64,000 bases of DNA from Hyphomicrobiales bacterium (GCA_900469475.1 UBXG01000005.1:124001-188000), one strand, 5' to 3'; positions 7,928 to 17,609 are shown, counted from the stretch's first letter. A program made the numbers and translations. The notes: generated by a model not told the origin, from the letters alone.

Positions 7928-8848
7928 TCATGTCGCCAGAATATCGAAGCCTTCGGGGTCGACGCCGCTGCCATTGTCGCTGAGGCTATAACGCTCCGCT
8001 TTCAGTTCCCAGGCGCCGGGACGGCCGGCGATGGTGAAGAGATTATAGGCAGCGCGCGGCTTCAATCCACCGACCCCTTGCGATGCGGAGGCGATCCCGA
8101 CGACGGGAACTGGACCCATGTGGCCGCGCAGCCAGTGCAGGGTGTTGAGATGTGTATGGCCGTGCAAGACGAGTTCGGCGCCGCCGGTGGAGATGACGGC
8201 TGCGAAACGGCGAATGCCGATCATCCGCTTGTAGAAGCTGGTCGCGCCGCGAATCGGCGGGTGATGGATCATGACGACACGAAAGAGCCCGGCATCCCCG
8301 ACTGCGCGCAGTATATTCACCGTCTCGCGGGCCTGGCGTGAGGAGTAGAAGCCGCTTGCGGCAAAGGGTGGGGTGGCGACGGCTGTGGAGCATCCCACAA
8401 TAGCGACCTGACCGCGGATACGCAGATAAGGGAAAATGCGCTGGTCTTCCTGCCATTCGGCGGGAGCCTCGTCGCCGCGGACATAGGGATACCAGGAGCG
8501 CATGGCCTTTTCGTATGCGCCCGGCACATAGGCATCGTGGTTGCCGGGAACGACGGATGTGTGAAAGGGATCGCCGACAGTCTTCAGCCATGCGGCAGCT
8601 GTCTGGATCTCCATGCCGCTCGCAAGGTTGACGAGATCGCCGGTTACGGCCAGATGATCGACCTGTTTCGCCTTGATGTCGTCAAGAAGGAGATCAAGCG
8701 TGTCGCCAAAAAGATGCTTGCGCCGGTTCCGGTGCCAGTTCACAAATCCGGTAATGCGTTTGGAGGCGAGTTCTCTGATCGAAAGACGTGGCAGCGGACC
8801 AAGGTGAACATCGGAAATATGCGCGAGCTTGAACATGGGATGAGACAT
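7928..8848 (-). CDS. metallophosphoesterase (calcineurin-like)
   Basis: A 306-residue cytoplasmic phosphoesterase. The five family motifs are present: DVHLG after the start (LAHISDVHLG), VTGDLVNLAS, PGNHDAY, the histidine of MIHHPP and the C-terminal LHGHTHLN. These ligate a two-metal centre that hydrolyses phosphodiesters or phosphomonoesters such as cyclic nucleotides or lipid head groups. The chosen start MSHPMFKLAHIS places the first metal motif close to the N-terminus, as is normal, and avoids overlap with the divergent NUDIX gene; an upstream extension of 17 codons is possible but unlikely. The actual substrate is unknown. Confidence 0.88.
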   Translation of the reverse strand: MSHPMFKLAHISDVHLGPLPRLSIRELASKRITGFVNWHRNRRKHLFGDTLDLLLDDIKAKQVDHLAVTGDLVNLASGMEIQTAAAWLKTVGDPFHTSVVPGNHDAYVPGAYEKAMRSWYPYVRGDEAPAEWQEDQRIFPYLRIRGQVAIVGCSTAVATPPFAASGFYSSRQARETVNILRAVGDAGLFRVVMIHHPPIRGATSFYKRMIGIRRFAAVISTGGAELVLHGHTHLNTLHWLRGHMGPVPVVGIASASQGVGGLKPRAAYNLFTIAGRPGAWELKAERYSLSDNGSGVDPEGFDILAT

Positions 8849-8916
8849 AGCCCACTCTATTGTCAAAACAAATACATCCTCGATCCGATTGCAGATCACG
8901 ATGCCGGGGTTCAGGC

Positions 8917-9408
8917 ATGAGTGAAGACAATCGACGCGATGAAAGGCAGAGTTTGGCTGTGCGTCTGTTCGGCCGCGCGTTGCATGTCTATTTCGTGCTG
9001 ACCCGCAGCATGACGATCGGCGTGCGCGCCGCCTGCTTCGATGGCGAAGGGCGGATTTTTCTGGTTCGGCACTCCTATATCGCCGGGTGGCATATGCCCG
9101 GCGGCGGCGTCGAACGCCATGAGACTGTGGAGCAGGCGCTTGAAAAGGAGCTGCGCGAGGAAGGCAATTTGGTGATCTCAGGCAAGCCGCAGCTCTTCCA
9201 CGTCTATTTCAACAATCACACCAGCAAACGCGACCACGTCGTCTTCTATCGCGTGGAGGTCACCCAGACCGCGCCGCGCAAACCGGATCGCGAAATCGTC
9301 GAAAGCGGCTTCTTTCCGGTCGATGCGCTGCCGCCAGGCACGACAAAGGCAACCTATCGCCGGCTTAAGGAGCTGGAAGGAGCGGAGGCTCCCTCCAGCT
9401 ATTGGTAG
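8917..9408 (+). CDS. NUDIX hydrolase with a slightly altered Nudix box
   Basis: A 163-residue NUDIX-fold protein starting MSEDNRRDERQS. The box GGGVERHETVEQALEKELRE followed by EGNL aligns with GX5EX7REUXEEXGU, but Lys replaces the Arg and Asn replaces the final Gly; the metal-binding glutamates are kept. It should hydrolyse a nucleoside-diphosphate-linked substrate, type unknown. It is divergent from the phosphoesterase gene across a 68-bp gap and ends 15 bp before the convergent glutathione-transferase gene. Start choice removes 19 codons that would overlap the divergent promoter. Confidence 0.85.
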   Translation: MSEDNRRDERQSLAVRLFGRALHVYFVLTRSMTIGVRAACFDGEGRIFLVRHSYIAGWHMPGGGVERHETVEQALEKELREEGNLVISGKPQLFHVYFNNHTSKRDHVVFYRVEVTQTAPRKPDREIVESGFFPVDALPPGTTKATYRRLKELEGAEAPSSYW

Positions 9409-9423
9409 CCTCCGAGGCTTGGG

Positions 9424-10413
9424 TCAGGCGACTTTTGCCAGCCGCTCGCGCCCGTGCGGGCGATCGAAATCCAGTTCCGGCCCGATCGGGACGATACCTG
9501 TCGGATTGATGGTTTTGTGGCTGCGATAATAGTGGTTCTTGATGTGGTCGAGATTGACGGTCTCCGCAACGCCGGCGACCTGATAGAGATCCCGCAGATA
9601 AGCCGAGAGGTTGGCATAATCGGCGATGCGGCGGATGTTGCATTTGAAATGCCCGACATAGACGGCATCGAAGCGGACGAGCGTCGTGAACAGCCGCCAG
9701 TCGGCCTCCGTTAGTCGATCTCCGAATAGATAGCGCTGCGTTGCCAGTCGTTGGTCCAGCATGTCGAGGGTTTCGAAGAGACGGAGCGCGTTTTCCTGAT
9801 AGGCTTCCTGCGTCGTCGCAAAGCCGGCCTTATAGACGCCGTTGTTGACGGTATCGTAGACGCGCTCGTTCAATGCATCGATGTCGGCCCGCAAGTCAGT
9901 AGGATAGAAATCCGCCGTGGAGCCGGTCAGGCCGTCGAAGGCCGTGTTGAACATGCGGATGATTTCGGCAGATTCGTTGTTGACGATCGTGCCGGTCTGC
10001 TTGTCCCATAGAACGGGAACGGTCACCCGGCCGGAATAATGCGGATCGGCTTTGACATAGACCTCCCAGAGCTTCGTTGCGCCGAAGAGATGGTCGGCAG
10101 TTCCGCCGTCCGTTCCTTTGAATTCCCAGCCGTTTTCAACCATCAGCGGATCGACGATCGAGACGGAGATCAGCTCCTCCAGCTTCTTCAGCTTGCGGAA
10201 GATTAGGGTCCGATGCGCCCAGGGGCAGGCAAGTGCCACATAGAGATGATAGCGGCCGGCCTCTGCCTTGAAGCCGCCGGTGCCTGTGGGGCCGGCGCTG
10301 CCATCGGCGGTCACCCAGTTTCGAAACTGCGAGGCGGCGCGCTTGAAATGGCCTTTCGTCTCCTTGGTATCGTACCAGACGTCATGCCAAACGCCGTCCA
10401 CCAACATGCCCAT
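9424..10413 (-). CDS. yqjG: glutathionyl-hydroquinone reductase (Xi-class GST, YqjG/ECM4 family)
   Basis: A 329-residue Xi-class glutathione transferase. The thioredoxin-fold domain has the catalytic-cysteine motif ACPWAHRTLIF (about residues 62-72). This is followed by LWDKQTGTIVNNESAEIIRM, which binds glutathione, and by an all-helical C-terminal domain. These enzymes reduce glutathionyl-hydroquinones back to hydroquinones, protecting cells that handle quinones or chlorinated aromatics. The length and motifs match the family closely. It is a single-gene unit convergent with the NUDIX gene. The presence of benE some 9 kb away is probably coincidental. Confidence 0.93.
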   Translation of the reverse strand: MGMLVDGVWHDVWYDTKETKGHFKRAASQFRNWVTADGSAGPTGTGGFKAEAGRYHLYVALACPWAHRTLIFRKLKKLEELISVSIVDPLMVENGWEFKGTDGGTADHLFGATKLWEVYVKADPHYSGRVTVPVLWDKQTGTIVNNESAEIIRMFNTAFDGLTGSTADFYPTDLRADIDALNERVYDTVNNGVYKAGFATTQEAYQENALRLFETLDMLDQRLATQRYLFGDRLTEADWRLFTTLVRFDAVYVGHFKCNIRRIADYANLSAYLRDLYQVAGVAETVNLDHIKNHYYRSHKTINPTGIVPIGPELDFDRPHGRERLAKVA

Positions 10414-10737
10414 TGCTTCATCCTTTCGGGAAACTGCCGAACCCTATCTCCAGAGATACGGCATGCACGCCGGATTTCGAGACGGCAAATGATGAACACT
10501 GCGTCATAGGTGCCGTCTAGGTCGAGAAAAGACACGATGTCGACCGATCTTGCATGAATGAACAACTGGATGCATTTTGCATTGGACGCGCCGAATATTT
10601 CCTGCTATCCGGCTTTTCACAGTTTAAGGACCCCTTGTCATGAAAGTAACCAGAAGCCTGCGACGACGCCGATGATCTTGAACGCTCGATGAGCGCTTTC
10701 GGGAACAATATCGTCCGTCTACTGGTTGTCTGGGCTA
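10414..10737. other. intergenic region, divergent promoters expected
   Basis: About 320 bp between the divergent starts of the glutathionyl-hydroquinone reductase and the acetyltransferase. It must hold both promoters. No hairpin, repeat or RNA gene stands out, and short frames here look like noise. Confidence 0.5.
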
Positions 10738-11310
10738 ATGTACAAGCACGATCTGGTCTACCTCACTGAGGATGCGTCGCACGACGCTGCAATCGAACTC
10801 ATCAACGAAGAAGCTTTCGGTCCGGGACGGTTTACCCGTGCCGCTGCTCGCATTCGCGAGCAAGGGCCGCATGACCATTCGCTGTCCTTCATCTGCGCCG
10901 ATGATGGCGAAACGATCGCCTCCGTGCGGATGACGCCGGTGCTGGCCGGATCGGTCAAGGGACATCTCCTCGGTCCGCTCGCCGTACGTCCGTCGCACAA
11001 GAACAAGGGGATCGGCCGCGAGCTTGTGCGGATCGCGGTGGCCGCTGCTCAGCGCAAGGGATCGGAAGCCGTCATCCTGATCGGTGATCCGCCCTATTAT
11101 TGCCCGCTCGGTTTCGAAAAGGTTGCCTACAACGCACTGACCTTCCCGGGGCCTGTCGATCCCAATCGGGTGCTGGTGGTGCCGATCGCCGCAGACACGC
11201 ATGCGCGGCTGCAAGGCTCGATCGCATGGCGCGATGATTCCACTGCAGCTGTGGAAGACGATGACGACGATCTGGACGATGTCGTGCAGCTCACGGCGAT
11301 TGCCGTCTAA
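10738..11310 (+). CDS. GNAT-family N-acetyltransferase (YhbS-like)
   Basis: A 190-residue GNAT protein. The acetyl-CoA pyrophosphate loop is seen as LAVRPSHKNKGIGRELV, followed by the family's VILIGDPPYYCPLGFEK, which is characteristic of the YhbS group. It ends in an acidic tail rich in Asp. The ATG at 10738 is preferred to a TTG four codons upstream. The gene is followed by a strong hairpin shared with the convergent acetyltransferase. The acceptor substrate is unknown. Confidence 0.85.
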   Translation: MYKHDLVYLTEDASHDAAIELINEEAFGPGRFTRAAARIREQGPHDHSLSFICADDGETIASVRMTPVLAGSVKGHLLGPLAVRPSHKNKGIGRELVRIAVAAAQRKGSEAVILIGDPPYYCPLGFEKVAYNALTFPGPVDPNRVLVVPIAADTHARLQGSIAWRDDSTAAVEDDDDDLDDVVQLTAIAV

Positions 11311-11330
11311 GGCGTTATCATCGAAAGATT

Positions 11331-11354
11331 GCCCCGCTCGAATCTCAGCGGGGC
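11331..11354. terminator. bidirectional hairpin terminator between convergent GNAT genes
   Basis: GCCCCGCT and AGCGGGGC form a perfect 8-bp GC-rich stem with an 8-nt loop, followed on the plus strand by a T-containing stretch. The hairpin contains the stop codon of the minus-strand GNAT gene. Confidence 0.75.
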
Positions 11355-11767
11355 GACAATTTCTTCTGCAGAAAGAACCGGCTGCGACCGGCCGGGAAAT
11401 CCGGCAGTTCGCCGAAGACGGCATAGCCCTGCCGCTGATAGGCTTTCAGCGCCTGTGGATTGAAGGTATCGATCCACGCGCCGAAACAGCCACGCGCGCT
11501 TGCTTCCGCTTCCGCCGCGTCCAGAAGCTTTCCGGCCATGCCCTGGCCGCGCAGGCTTTCCGGCACGAAAAGCCATTGCGTGAACAGCCACCCCCAGGCG
11601 GTATAGCCGGATATGCCGCCGATGGTCTTGCCCGTATCGTCGCGGATCAGAACAGCCAGGGATTGCCGAGCGGATGGCCCGACGTCCGCGGTGTTGAACA
11701 CCGTCAATCCTTCGCTGATAGCCGCAAGGTCGCTTTCCGATGGCGTATCGGTCACGTCGATCTTCAT
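11345..11767 (-). CDS. GNAT-family N-acetyltransferase
   Basis: A 140-residue GNAT protein starting MKIDVTDTPSESD. The central IGGISGYTAWGWLFTQWLFV is the beta4 region, and PESLRGQGMAGKLLDAAE is the acetyl-CoA binding loop (RGQGMAG). AYQRQGYAVFGEL is the usual C-terminal substrate-side segment. Its start is 3 bp downstream of the stop of the 690-residue VWA-type protein, so it is probably the last gene of the Bat-like operon. The acceptor is unknown; the association with that operon may be only transcriptional. Confidence 0.85.
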   Translation of the reverse strand: MKIDVTDTPSESDLAAISEGLTVFNTADVGPSARQSLAVLIRDDTGKTIGGISGYTAWGWLFTQWLFVPESLRGQGMAGKLLDAAEAEASARGCFGAWIDTFNPQALKAYQRQGYAVFGELPDFPAGRSRFFLQKKLSPR

Positions 11768-11769
11768 GG

Positions 11770-13842
11770 TCACCGTCCTTCGCGCCACCACGTGGCGGAG
11801 AAAGCAAAGAGGAGGGCGGCGAGACCGGCAAAGCCTGCAAACAAGGGCAGGGTATTGATCCCCTTCAGCACGGTTTCGTCGGTCATGCGGATGGTCAGGC
11901 GCTGACCGTCGGCGACGCGAACGGCGCCGCGAACCGGCAGAACCTGCGGCACCGTCACGCCGCCATTTGCACCGGCAACGCGGGTAACGAGACCCTTGGT
12001 CTTCTGTGCGAGCGGTTTCAGTGTTTCGGTGGTCGAGATCATGGCCTTGAATTCCGGAGCGTCGATGGCGCCGATATGGACCAGCGTCGACAGATTGCCG
12101 CTGGCGATCTGGTAGAGGCCGATCTCGCCCATATGCTTCTCCGCCTGATAGAGACCTGGCTGCGTCTGCTTCAGCGGCAGGGTGTCCGTCTTGCCCGATG
12201 GCGTTTTGATCGTGGCGGGACCGGGATCGTTGCCGATCGTCTGGCGCGTTACCTGCAGCGTGCGCCCGGCGGCATTGGCGGTCAGGGCTTCTTCTTCCAG
12301 CGACGGCTCCTTCAGCAGCCAATGGGCAATGCGACGGTAGAGCGACACATGCGGGCCGCCGCCTTCGAAACCGCGCGCCCACAGCCAGCCTTCGTCGGAG
12401 AGCAGCATGGCGACACGACCCTGGCCGACGCGGTTCAGCACCAACAGGGGACTGCTATCGGCGCCGACCATCACCGTCTGGCCTTGCGGCCTCTCCACAT
12501 CCACGCTGCGGAACCAGCGGCCCCAATGCGGTGGCTCGGTTTCGGAGCCGTCCAGCCCCCGCGTGACGGGGTGTTTCTTGCCCTGGTCCGACAGGCGCGG
12601 ATAGAAAGCTTTCTCGATCATCTGGCCCGTCGGCTCGGCCGGCAGGACCGAGGCAAGCGGCGTCAGAGCGATCGAGCTGCCGCCGGCATGTTCGGGGCCG
12701 GCCGCGACAAGCAAGGCGCCGCCATTTTCGACATATTGAGCCATGTAATCATAATAGATCGTCGGCAGGACGTTCTGACGGTCCTGATAGCGGTCAAAGA
12801 TGATCAGGTCGAAAGAATTGATCTTATCGACGAAGAGCTCGCGTGTGGGAAAGGCGATCAGCGACAGCTCATTGATCGGCGTGCCGTCCTGCTTGTCCGG
12901 CGGACGCAGGATGGTGAAATGCACGAGATCGACCGATGCGTCCGATTTCAAAAGGTTGCGCCAGGCACGTTCGCCGGCATGCGGTTCACCCGAAACGAGG
13001 AGAACGCGCATGTTCTGACGGATGCCTTCGATCACTTGGACCGTCTGATTGTTGATGCCGGTGACTTCGCCAGGCACTTCGGCGACTGCAAATTCGAGGA
13101 CATTGTTGCCGGCGCGCGGCACCTTGAAGCTGAAGGGTGTATCCTGGCCGGGCGTGGCCTGCAGTGTGGCAATCTCGTCGCCATTCATCTTGACTGTGAC
13201 TGCTGCGGTACCGCCAGGGCTCTTGCCGTCGTCGACGACGCGAAAGACCAGCTGCTGTTCATCATTGACGATGCCGAAGCGCGGGGCGCGCACGATCTCT
13301 ATGCGGCGATCGAATTCGTCCGGCTTGCCTGTGATCAGCCCGTGGACGGGCGCGTCGAAGCCGAGCTGCTGATTGACACCGGGGATATCATGGATTTGGC
13401 CATCGCTCAGAAAGATGGCACCGCCGATACGGGCCGGTGGCACGTCCGCGATCGACGAGGATAACGCAGAGAAAAGCCGTGTCGACGGTGATTCCGATTC
13501 CGCCGGATCGCGGAATTCCACAATGCGCGGCTCAATGCGGGGAAATTGGGCCAGCCGATCCTTGAGCATCGCCAGGGCTTCGTCCGTCATTTTGGTACGT
13601 TCCGGCGTCTGCTGGCTGAGGCTGCGGTCAACGACGACGGGAACGATCGTCGATAGCTGATCCCTATCTTCCTGCATCAGCACCGGGTTGGCGAGTGCCG
13701 CAAGCAGAGCGATGCCCGCCAGAGCGCGAATCCAGCCGCCCCGCAGGCGCCTGTAGATTGCGAGCGCCGCGATGGCGAGCGTTAGCACCGCCAAAGCGGC
13801 AAGCACGGGCCATGGGAGGAAGGGGGCAAAGCCGATATTCAT
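11770..13842 (-). CDS. membrane protein with VWA-type domain, Bat-like operon
   Basis: A 690-residue protein with two N-terminal membrane helices (about residues 8-55), then a large extracytoplasmic region and a C-terminal membrane helix (FAGFAGLAALLFAFSATWW). A MIDAS-like DRSLS motif (VVVDRSLSQ, about residue 72) and AIFLSDG suggest a von Willebrand A fold; the middle resembles glutamine-amidotransferase-like regions found in this family. It is one base after the DUF4159 gene, within the operon moxR-DUF58-DUF4159-this gene-GNAT. By analogy with Bat operons it may belong to a MoxR-assisted envelope complex. Its exact role is unknown. Confidence 0.8.
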   Translation of the reverse strand: MNIGFAPFLPWPVLAALAVLTLAIAALAIYRRLRGGWIRALAGIALLAALANPVLMQEDRDQLSTIVPVVVDRSLSQQTPERTKMTDEALAMLKDRLAQFPRIEPRIVEFRDPAESESPSTRLFSALSSSIADVPPARIGGAIFLSDGQIHDIPGVNQQLGFDAPVHGLITGKPDEFDRRIEIVRAPRFGIVNDEQQLVFRVVDDGKSPGGTAAVTVKMNGDEIATLQATPGQDTPFSFKVPRAGNNVLEFAVAEVPGEVTGINNQTVQVIEGIRQNMRVLLVSGEPHAGERAWRNLLKSDASVDLVHFTILRPPDKQDGTPINELSLIAFPTRELFVDKINSFDLIIFDRYQDRQNVLPTIYYDYMAQYVENGGALLVAAGPEHAGGSSIALTPLASVLPAEPTGQMIEKAFYPRLSDQGKKHPVTRGLDGSETEPPHWGRWFRSVDVERPQGQTVMVGADSSPLLVLNRVGQGRVAMLLSDEGWLWARGFEGGGPHVSLYRRIAHWLLKEPSLEEEALTANAAGRTLQVTRQTIGNDPGPATIKTPSGKTDTLPLKQTQPGLYQAEKHMGEIGLYQIASGNLSTLVHIGAIDAPEFKAMISTTETLKPLAQKTKGLVTRVAGANGGVTVPQVLPVRGAVRVADGQRLTIRMTDETVLKGINTLPLFAGFAGLAALLFAFSATWWREGR

Positions 13843-13843
13843 A

Positions 13844-16666
13844 TTATTGCCCCAAGCGCTGCAGGATATCGGGAACGTGGACCTGATCGGACTTATAATT
13901 TCCGGTCAGCATGTACATCATGATGTTGACGCCCGTGCGGTAGGCATATTCGCGCTGGGTCTCGTCCGGAGGCACGGTCGGCAGCAGCGGCGAGCCATTG
14001 TCGGCCACGGCCCAGGCGCCGGCAAAATCATTGCCGGTGATCATGATCGGAGTTACCCCGTCGGAGGTCGCGACCGCATTCGCATCGCGACGCGAATCCT
14101 GGCGTGCCTCCACCCAGAGCGGGCTGTCTGCATAGCGCCCGGGGAAGCTCGACAGCAGATAGAAGGACTTGGTCAGCACATGGCCCGCAGGCACCGGCTC
14201 CAGGGGAGGGATATCGAGATTGGCAAGGATTTGCTGCAGCCGCTGACCGTTCAGGCTTGGCGACGAGGTGTCGCCCATCGTATCGATGGCGTCGCGGGTG
14301 TCGAAGAGCACCGTGCCGCCATTGCGCATATAGGCGTCGATGCGATTGATGGCGTCATTAGACGGCATGGGTGCGGTTGCAGAAATCGGCCAATAGATCA
14401 GCGGGTAAAAGGCGAGTTCATCCTTGGCAGGATCCACACCGACCGGCGGGCCGGGTTCGAGCGTCGTGCGATAGGTGAGATAGTCGGAGAGTCCCGCAAG
14501 CCCGCGCTCCGAAATGTGATCGACGTCGGTTTCTCCTGTCACGACGTAGGCAAGGTGTGTCTTGTCCAGCCGCGAGAAGATGGTGTCGTCGCCCGGTTTG
14601 GAATCGTCGGCCAGGACGCTTACCGGATGTAAGAACATGGCGAGCGAGACGGCCAGCAGCAGCATTGCCGCACCACCCGCGATCGTCTTCGCCGATCTGC
14701 CCAGGCGCGGAAAGGCGCCGTTCATAAACAGCACGATGATGCTGTCCGCCAGTAGGAGGAGGAAGGCGAGGGTGAAGAGGATCGGCTTTGCCGACCAGGC
14801 CTCGCCGCCGATCAGGCCCTCGCGTGCGACCGCACCAGCTGCCGAGGCATCCAGCGGCTTGAGCGCTGTGCCGCTCGGCAGGGTATTGAGCGCGCTGAAG
14901 CCCTCTTCGGAACCATAGAGGCCGGGCGGGTTGTCGAAGCTTGCGACTGCGGCCCCCTTGTTGCTCGGTTCCAGCGGGCGGGCACTGCCGATCTCGCTGG
15001 TCAACACGCCCTTGGCGGTCAAGAGCCGGTAGGGCGGCATTGCTTCGCTTGCCTTGGCAGCTCCTTGTCCCGACGCGACGCCACCGGCGCGCGAGAGCTG
15101 GACGATACGGCGCAGCATCTCGACGAAATCGCCTGATATCGGCAGATCGGACCATTGCGGCTCGGCACTGACGTGGAAGAGCACGATGCGGCCTGCTTGC
15201 ATCTGCTTTTCCGTGACGAGCGGCGTGCCATCGGCAAGGCTTGCCCAGGTGCGCTCGGCCAGATCCGGTGTCGGCTCGGCCAGGACCTGCCGCTTGATCA
15301 GGACGTTGTTCGGCTTCGGCATGCCGGCGAAGGGACCGAACGACGGAAAATCGGCAAGCGGCTGCGGTTCGGCCCAGGAAAGGGCGCCGCCGAATGTGCG
15401 CTCGCCCTGCCGCAATGTGACCGGGACCAAAGGATCGTCGGCGGGTGCCGCGGCAAGGCGCGGGCCGGCAAAGCGGACAAGCGTACCGCCATTCTCGATC
15501 CACTTCTGCAGCGGCGCATAGGTTTCCTGCGGCAGGCGGCCGACATCGGCCATGATGATGACGGAGGGATTGCCCGCGAGCAGTTGCGGGATCGACTTCG
15601 CCAGATCGGCGCTGTTGGGCTGAGTCAGATCGGCATAGGGCTGAAGCGCGCGCTGGATATAATAGAGTGGCGACAGGATCGGCTGGAATTCGTCGGCGGC
15701 CTGACCCGAGAGGAGCGCCACGCGGCGGCGGCGAAAACCGTCGTCCAATAGGTATACGCTGCCGGCACTGGCCTGGCGGTCGATGCTGATGCGGGCGAAA
15801 TCATTGCGCATTTCGAAGGGCGCGGCGATAGAGCCGGTCGCAACCGTCTGGCCGCCCGCGAAATCAAGCGAACCGGCGGCAATCGGCCGTCCCTGATTGT
15901 CCTGTGCCGTCAGCCCGAGGCGCATCGGGCCGCTACCGTCCAGCCGTGTTGCCGTGACGGTCATGTTGCTGGCGGTATTGGCTGCGCCGGTGAGCGCCAT
16001 GATATCGTGGCCATCGCCCTCGATGAGCCGCAGCTCGCTTGGCTGCAGCGCAGCAAGGCGGCTGACGATATCGTCCTTGTCCTTGCTCTCGATACCGTCG
16101 GAGATGAACGCGATGGTGCCGGCCTTGCTGCCGTTCAGCGCCGCCTTGACGGCATCGGCGGTGCGTTGCCGATCCGGCACCAGCGGTCTTGGGTTCATCG
16201 CATGCAGCTTGTCGCGGGCCGATGTCGCCGCGCCCGGCGTCGCGTCGTTGCCCTGTTCGGCGGTGAAGGCGATCGAAACGGGAATGCCCTTGGCGTCGGC
16301 ATCGTCGATCAGAGCGTCGGCCGTGCGCACGCGGCGTTCCCAGTCGGAGACGCTCGCCCAGCTATTGTCGATCATCAGCACCAGCGGGCCGCCGCTCGAG
16401 AGCGTATTGGTGCGCGGATTGAACATGGGATTGGCGATGGCGAGAATGACGAGGGCGGCAAGCAGCATGCGCAGCAGCGTTAGCCACCAAGGGCTGCGGG
16501 CCGGCGTCTCCTCGCGCTTGAGGATGCTCGCCAGAATGCGCAGCGGCGGGAACACTTCGGTGCGCGGCTGCGGTGGCGTCAAGCGCAGCAGCCACCAGAT
16601 CGCAGGAAGCAGAATGAGCGCTGCCAAGATGGCCGGCGAAGCGAATGCAAAGGAGAGGCCGCTCAA
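13844..16666 (-). CDS. DUF4159 protein with BatA-type N-terminus
   Basis: A 940-residue protein. The first 90 residues contain two membrane helices of the BatA/aerotolerance type (PAIWWLLRLTPPQP; LLAALVILAIANPMFNPR). A VWA-like region follows, with a degenerate MIDAS (DNSWAS). Two further membrane helices lie near residues 640-690, and the last 220 residues are a DUF4159 domain (AYVVTGETDVDHI through GGTVLFDTRDAID). The start codon is TTG with an AGGAGG site six bases upstream and overlaps the stop of the DUF58 gene by four bases, indicating coupled translation. Likely a membrane partner of the MoxR ATPase; function not established. Confidence 0.87.
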   Translation of the reverse strand: MSGLSFAFASPAILAALILLPAIWWLLRLTPPQPRTEVFPPLRILASILKREETPARSPWWLTLLRMLLAALVILAIANPMFNPRTNTLSSGGPLVLMIDNSWASVSDWERRVRTADALIDDADAKGIPVSIAFTAEQGNDATPGAATSARDKLHAMNPRPLVPDRQRTADAVKAALNGSKAGTIAFISDGIESKDKDDIVSRLAALQPSELRLIEGDGHDIMALTGAANTASNMTVTATRLDGSGPMRLGLTAQDNQGRPIAAGSLDFAGGQTVATGSIAAPFEMRNDFARISIDRQASAGSVYLLDDGFRRRRVALLSGQAADEFQPILSPLYYIQRALQPYADLTQPNSADLAKSIPQLLAGNPSVIIMADVGRLPQETYAPLQKWIENGGTLVRFAGPRLAAAPADDPLVPVTLRQGERTFGGALSWAEPQPLADFPSFGPFAGMPKPNNVLIKRQVLAEPTPDLAERTWASLADGTPLVTEKQMQAGRIVLFHVSAEPQWSDLPISGDFVEMLRRIVQLSRAGGVASGQGAAKASEAMPPYRLLTAKGVLTSEIGSARPLEPSNKGAAVASFDNPPGLYGSEEGFSALNTLPSGTALKPLDASAAGAVAREGLIGGEAWSAKPILFTLAFLLLLADSIIVLFMNGAFPRLGRSAKTIAGGAAMLLLAVSLAMFLHPVSVLADDSKPGDDTIFSRLDKTHLAYVVTGETDVDHISERGLAGLSDYLTYRTTLEPGPPVGVDPAKDELAFYPLIYWPISATAPMPSNDAINRIDAYMRNGGTVLFDTRDAIDTMGDTSSPSLNGQRLQQILANLDIPPLEPVPAGHVLTKSFYLLSSFPGRYADSPLWVEARQDSRRDANAVATSDGVTPIMITGNDFAGAWAVADNGSPLLPTVPPDETQREYAYRTGVNIMMYMLTGNYKSDQVHVPDILQRLGQ

Positions 16667-17583
16667 GGCTGGCCTCCTGACGCGACCCTCGCGGGCATGC
16701 CTGAGAGATACATATGCACGGCGACCAGGGCTTCGGAAGCCAGCCGGTCGGTGCGGTGGCTGACGAAGGTCCAGCCGAGATGACGCAACGACTGGCCGAG
16801 ATTTTCGCGCCGCGCGAGATAGGCGCGCTGATAATCGTCACGCAGGTTTTCCGCGCGGCCGGCGATCAGCTTCGAGCCCGTTTCGGGATCGCTGAATTCG
16901 GTGCGCCCGCTATAGGGAAAGAGTTCTTCGGCGGGATCGGCAACCTCGATCACATGGCCGCGCAAGCCACGGCGGGCCAAGGGGCCGATCCTGCCCATGA
17001 CGCTATCGGCATCGTCGAGAAAATCGCCGATCAGCACGATATCGCTCCAGCCGCGGATCATCGCCGTCTGCGGCAGGCCGCCTTCGAGCGGCGTATGCAT
17101 CAACGCTGCGGCCAGGCGCTCGGCGGCATTGCGGGTCGAAACCGGCTCCATGATGCCGGGGCAGCCGATACGCTCGCCGGAGCGGGAAAGAATTTCCGCC
17201 AGCGCCAGCATCAGGACGAGCGCGCGACCCTCCTTGGACACATGGCCATAGGTCGATTTATACATCATCGATGGCGAGAGATCGGCCCAAAGCCAGATCG
17301 TGTGGGCGGCTTCCCATTCATGATCGCGGATATAGGTATGATCGTCGCGGGCCGAGCGCCGCCAGTCGATGCGCGACAGGCTTTCACCTTCGGTATAGGG
17401 GCGGAACTGCCAGAAATTCTCGCCGATGCCGCGCTTGCGGCGGCCGTGCCATCCGGCAATGACCGTGTTGGCGATGCGCTTAGCTTCGACGAGGCAATCC
17501 GGCACGAGGGCGGCACGGCAGCGGGCTCGGGAGAGGGCATCATTGCCTGAGGTCGGTCTGACGGTCTGTCCGATGGATGCCAC
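16663..17583 (-). CDS. DUF58 domain protein, MoxR partner
   Basis: A 306-residue protein with the DUF58 hallmark LSRIDWRRSARDDHTYIRD (about residues 71-89), followed by a VWA-type MIDAS segment (WADLSPSMMYKS). No membrane helices are evident. The start is GTG, with AGGAGAG eight bases upstream. DUF58 genes almost always follow moxR genes, and here the spacing is 26 bp. The product probably acts as an adaptor or substrate of the MoxR AAA+ chaperone in assembling a metal-dependent envelope complex; this role is inferred from the family. Confidence 0.9.
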   Translation of the reverse strand: MASIGQTVRPTSGNDALSRARCRAALVPDCLVEAKRIANTVIAGWHGRRKRGIGENFWQFRPYTEGESLSRIDWRRSARDDHTYIRDHEWEAAHTIWLWADLSPSMMYKSTYGHVSKEGRALVLMLALAEILSRSGERIGCPGIMEPVSTRNAAERLAAALMHTPLEGGLPQTAMIRGWSDIVLIGDFLDDADSVMGRIGPLARRGLRGHVIEVADPAEELFPYSGRTEFSDPETGSKLIAGRAENLRDDYQRAYLARRENLGQSLRHLGWTFVSHRTDRLASEALVAVHMYLSGMPARVASGGQP

Positions 17584-17609
17584 GCGCTATACTCTCCTCG
17601 ACATCCGGG

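Noticed and set aside
11740..13464. A long plus-strand frame (574 codons) opposite the VWA-type membrane protein gene
   Set aside because: It is the antisense shadow of a clearly real gene; composition is Arg/His/Asp-rich as expected for a complementary-strand artefact in high-GC DNA.
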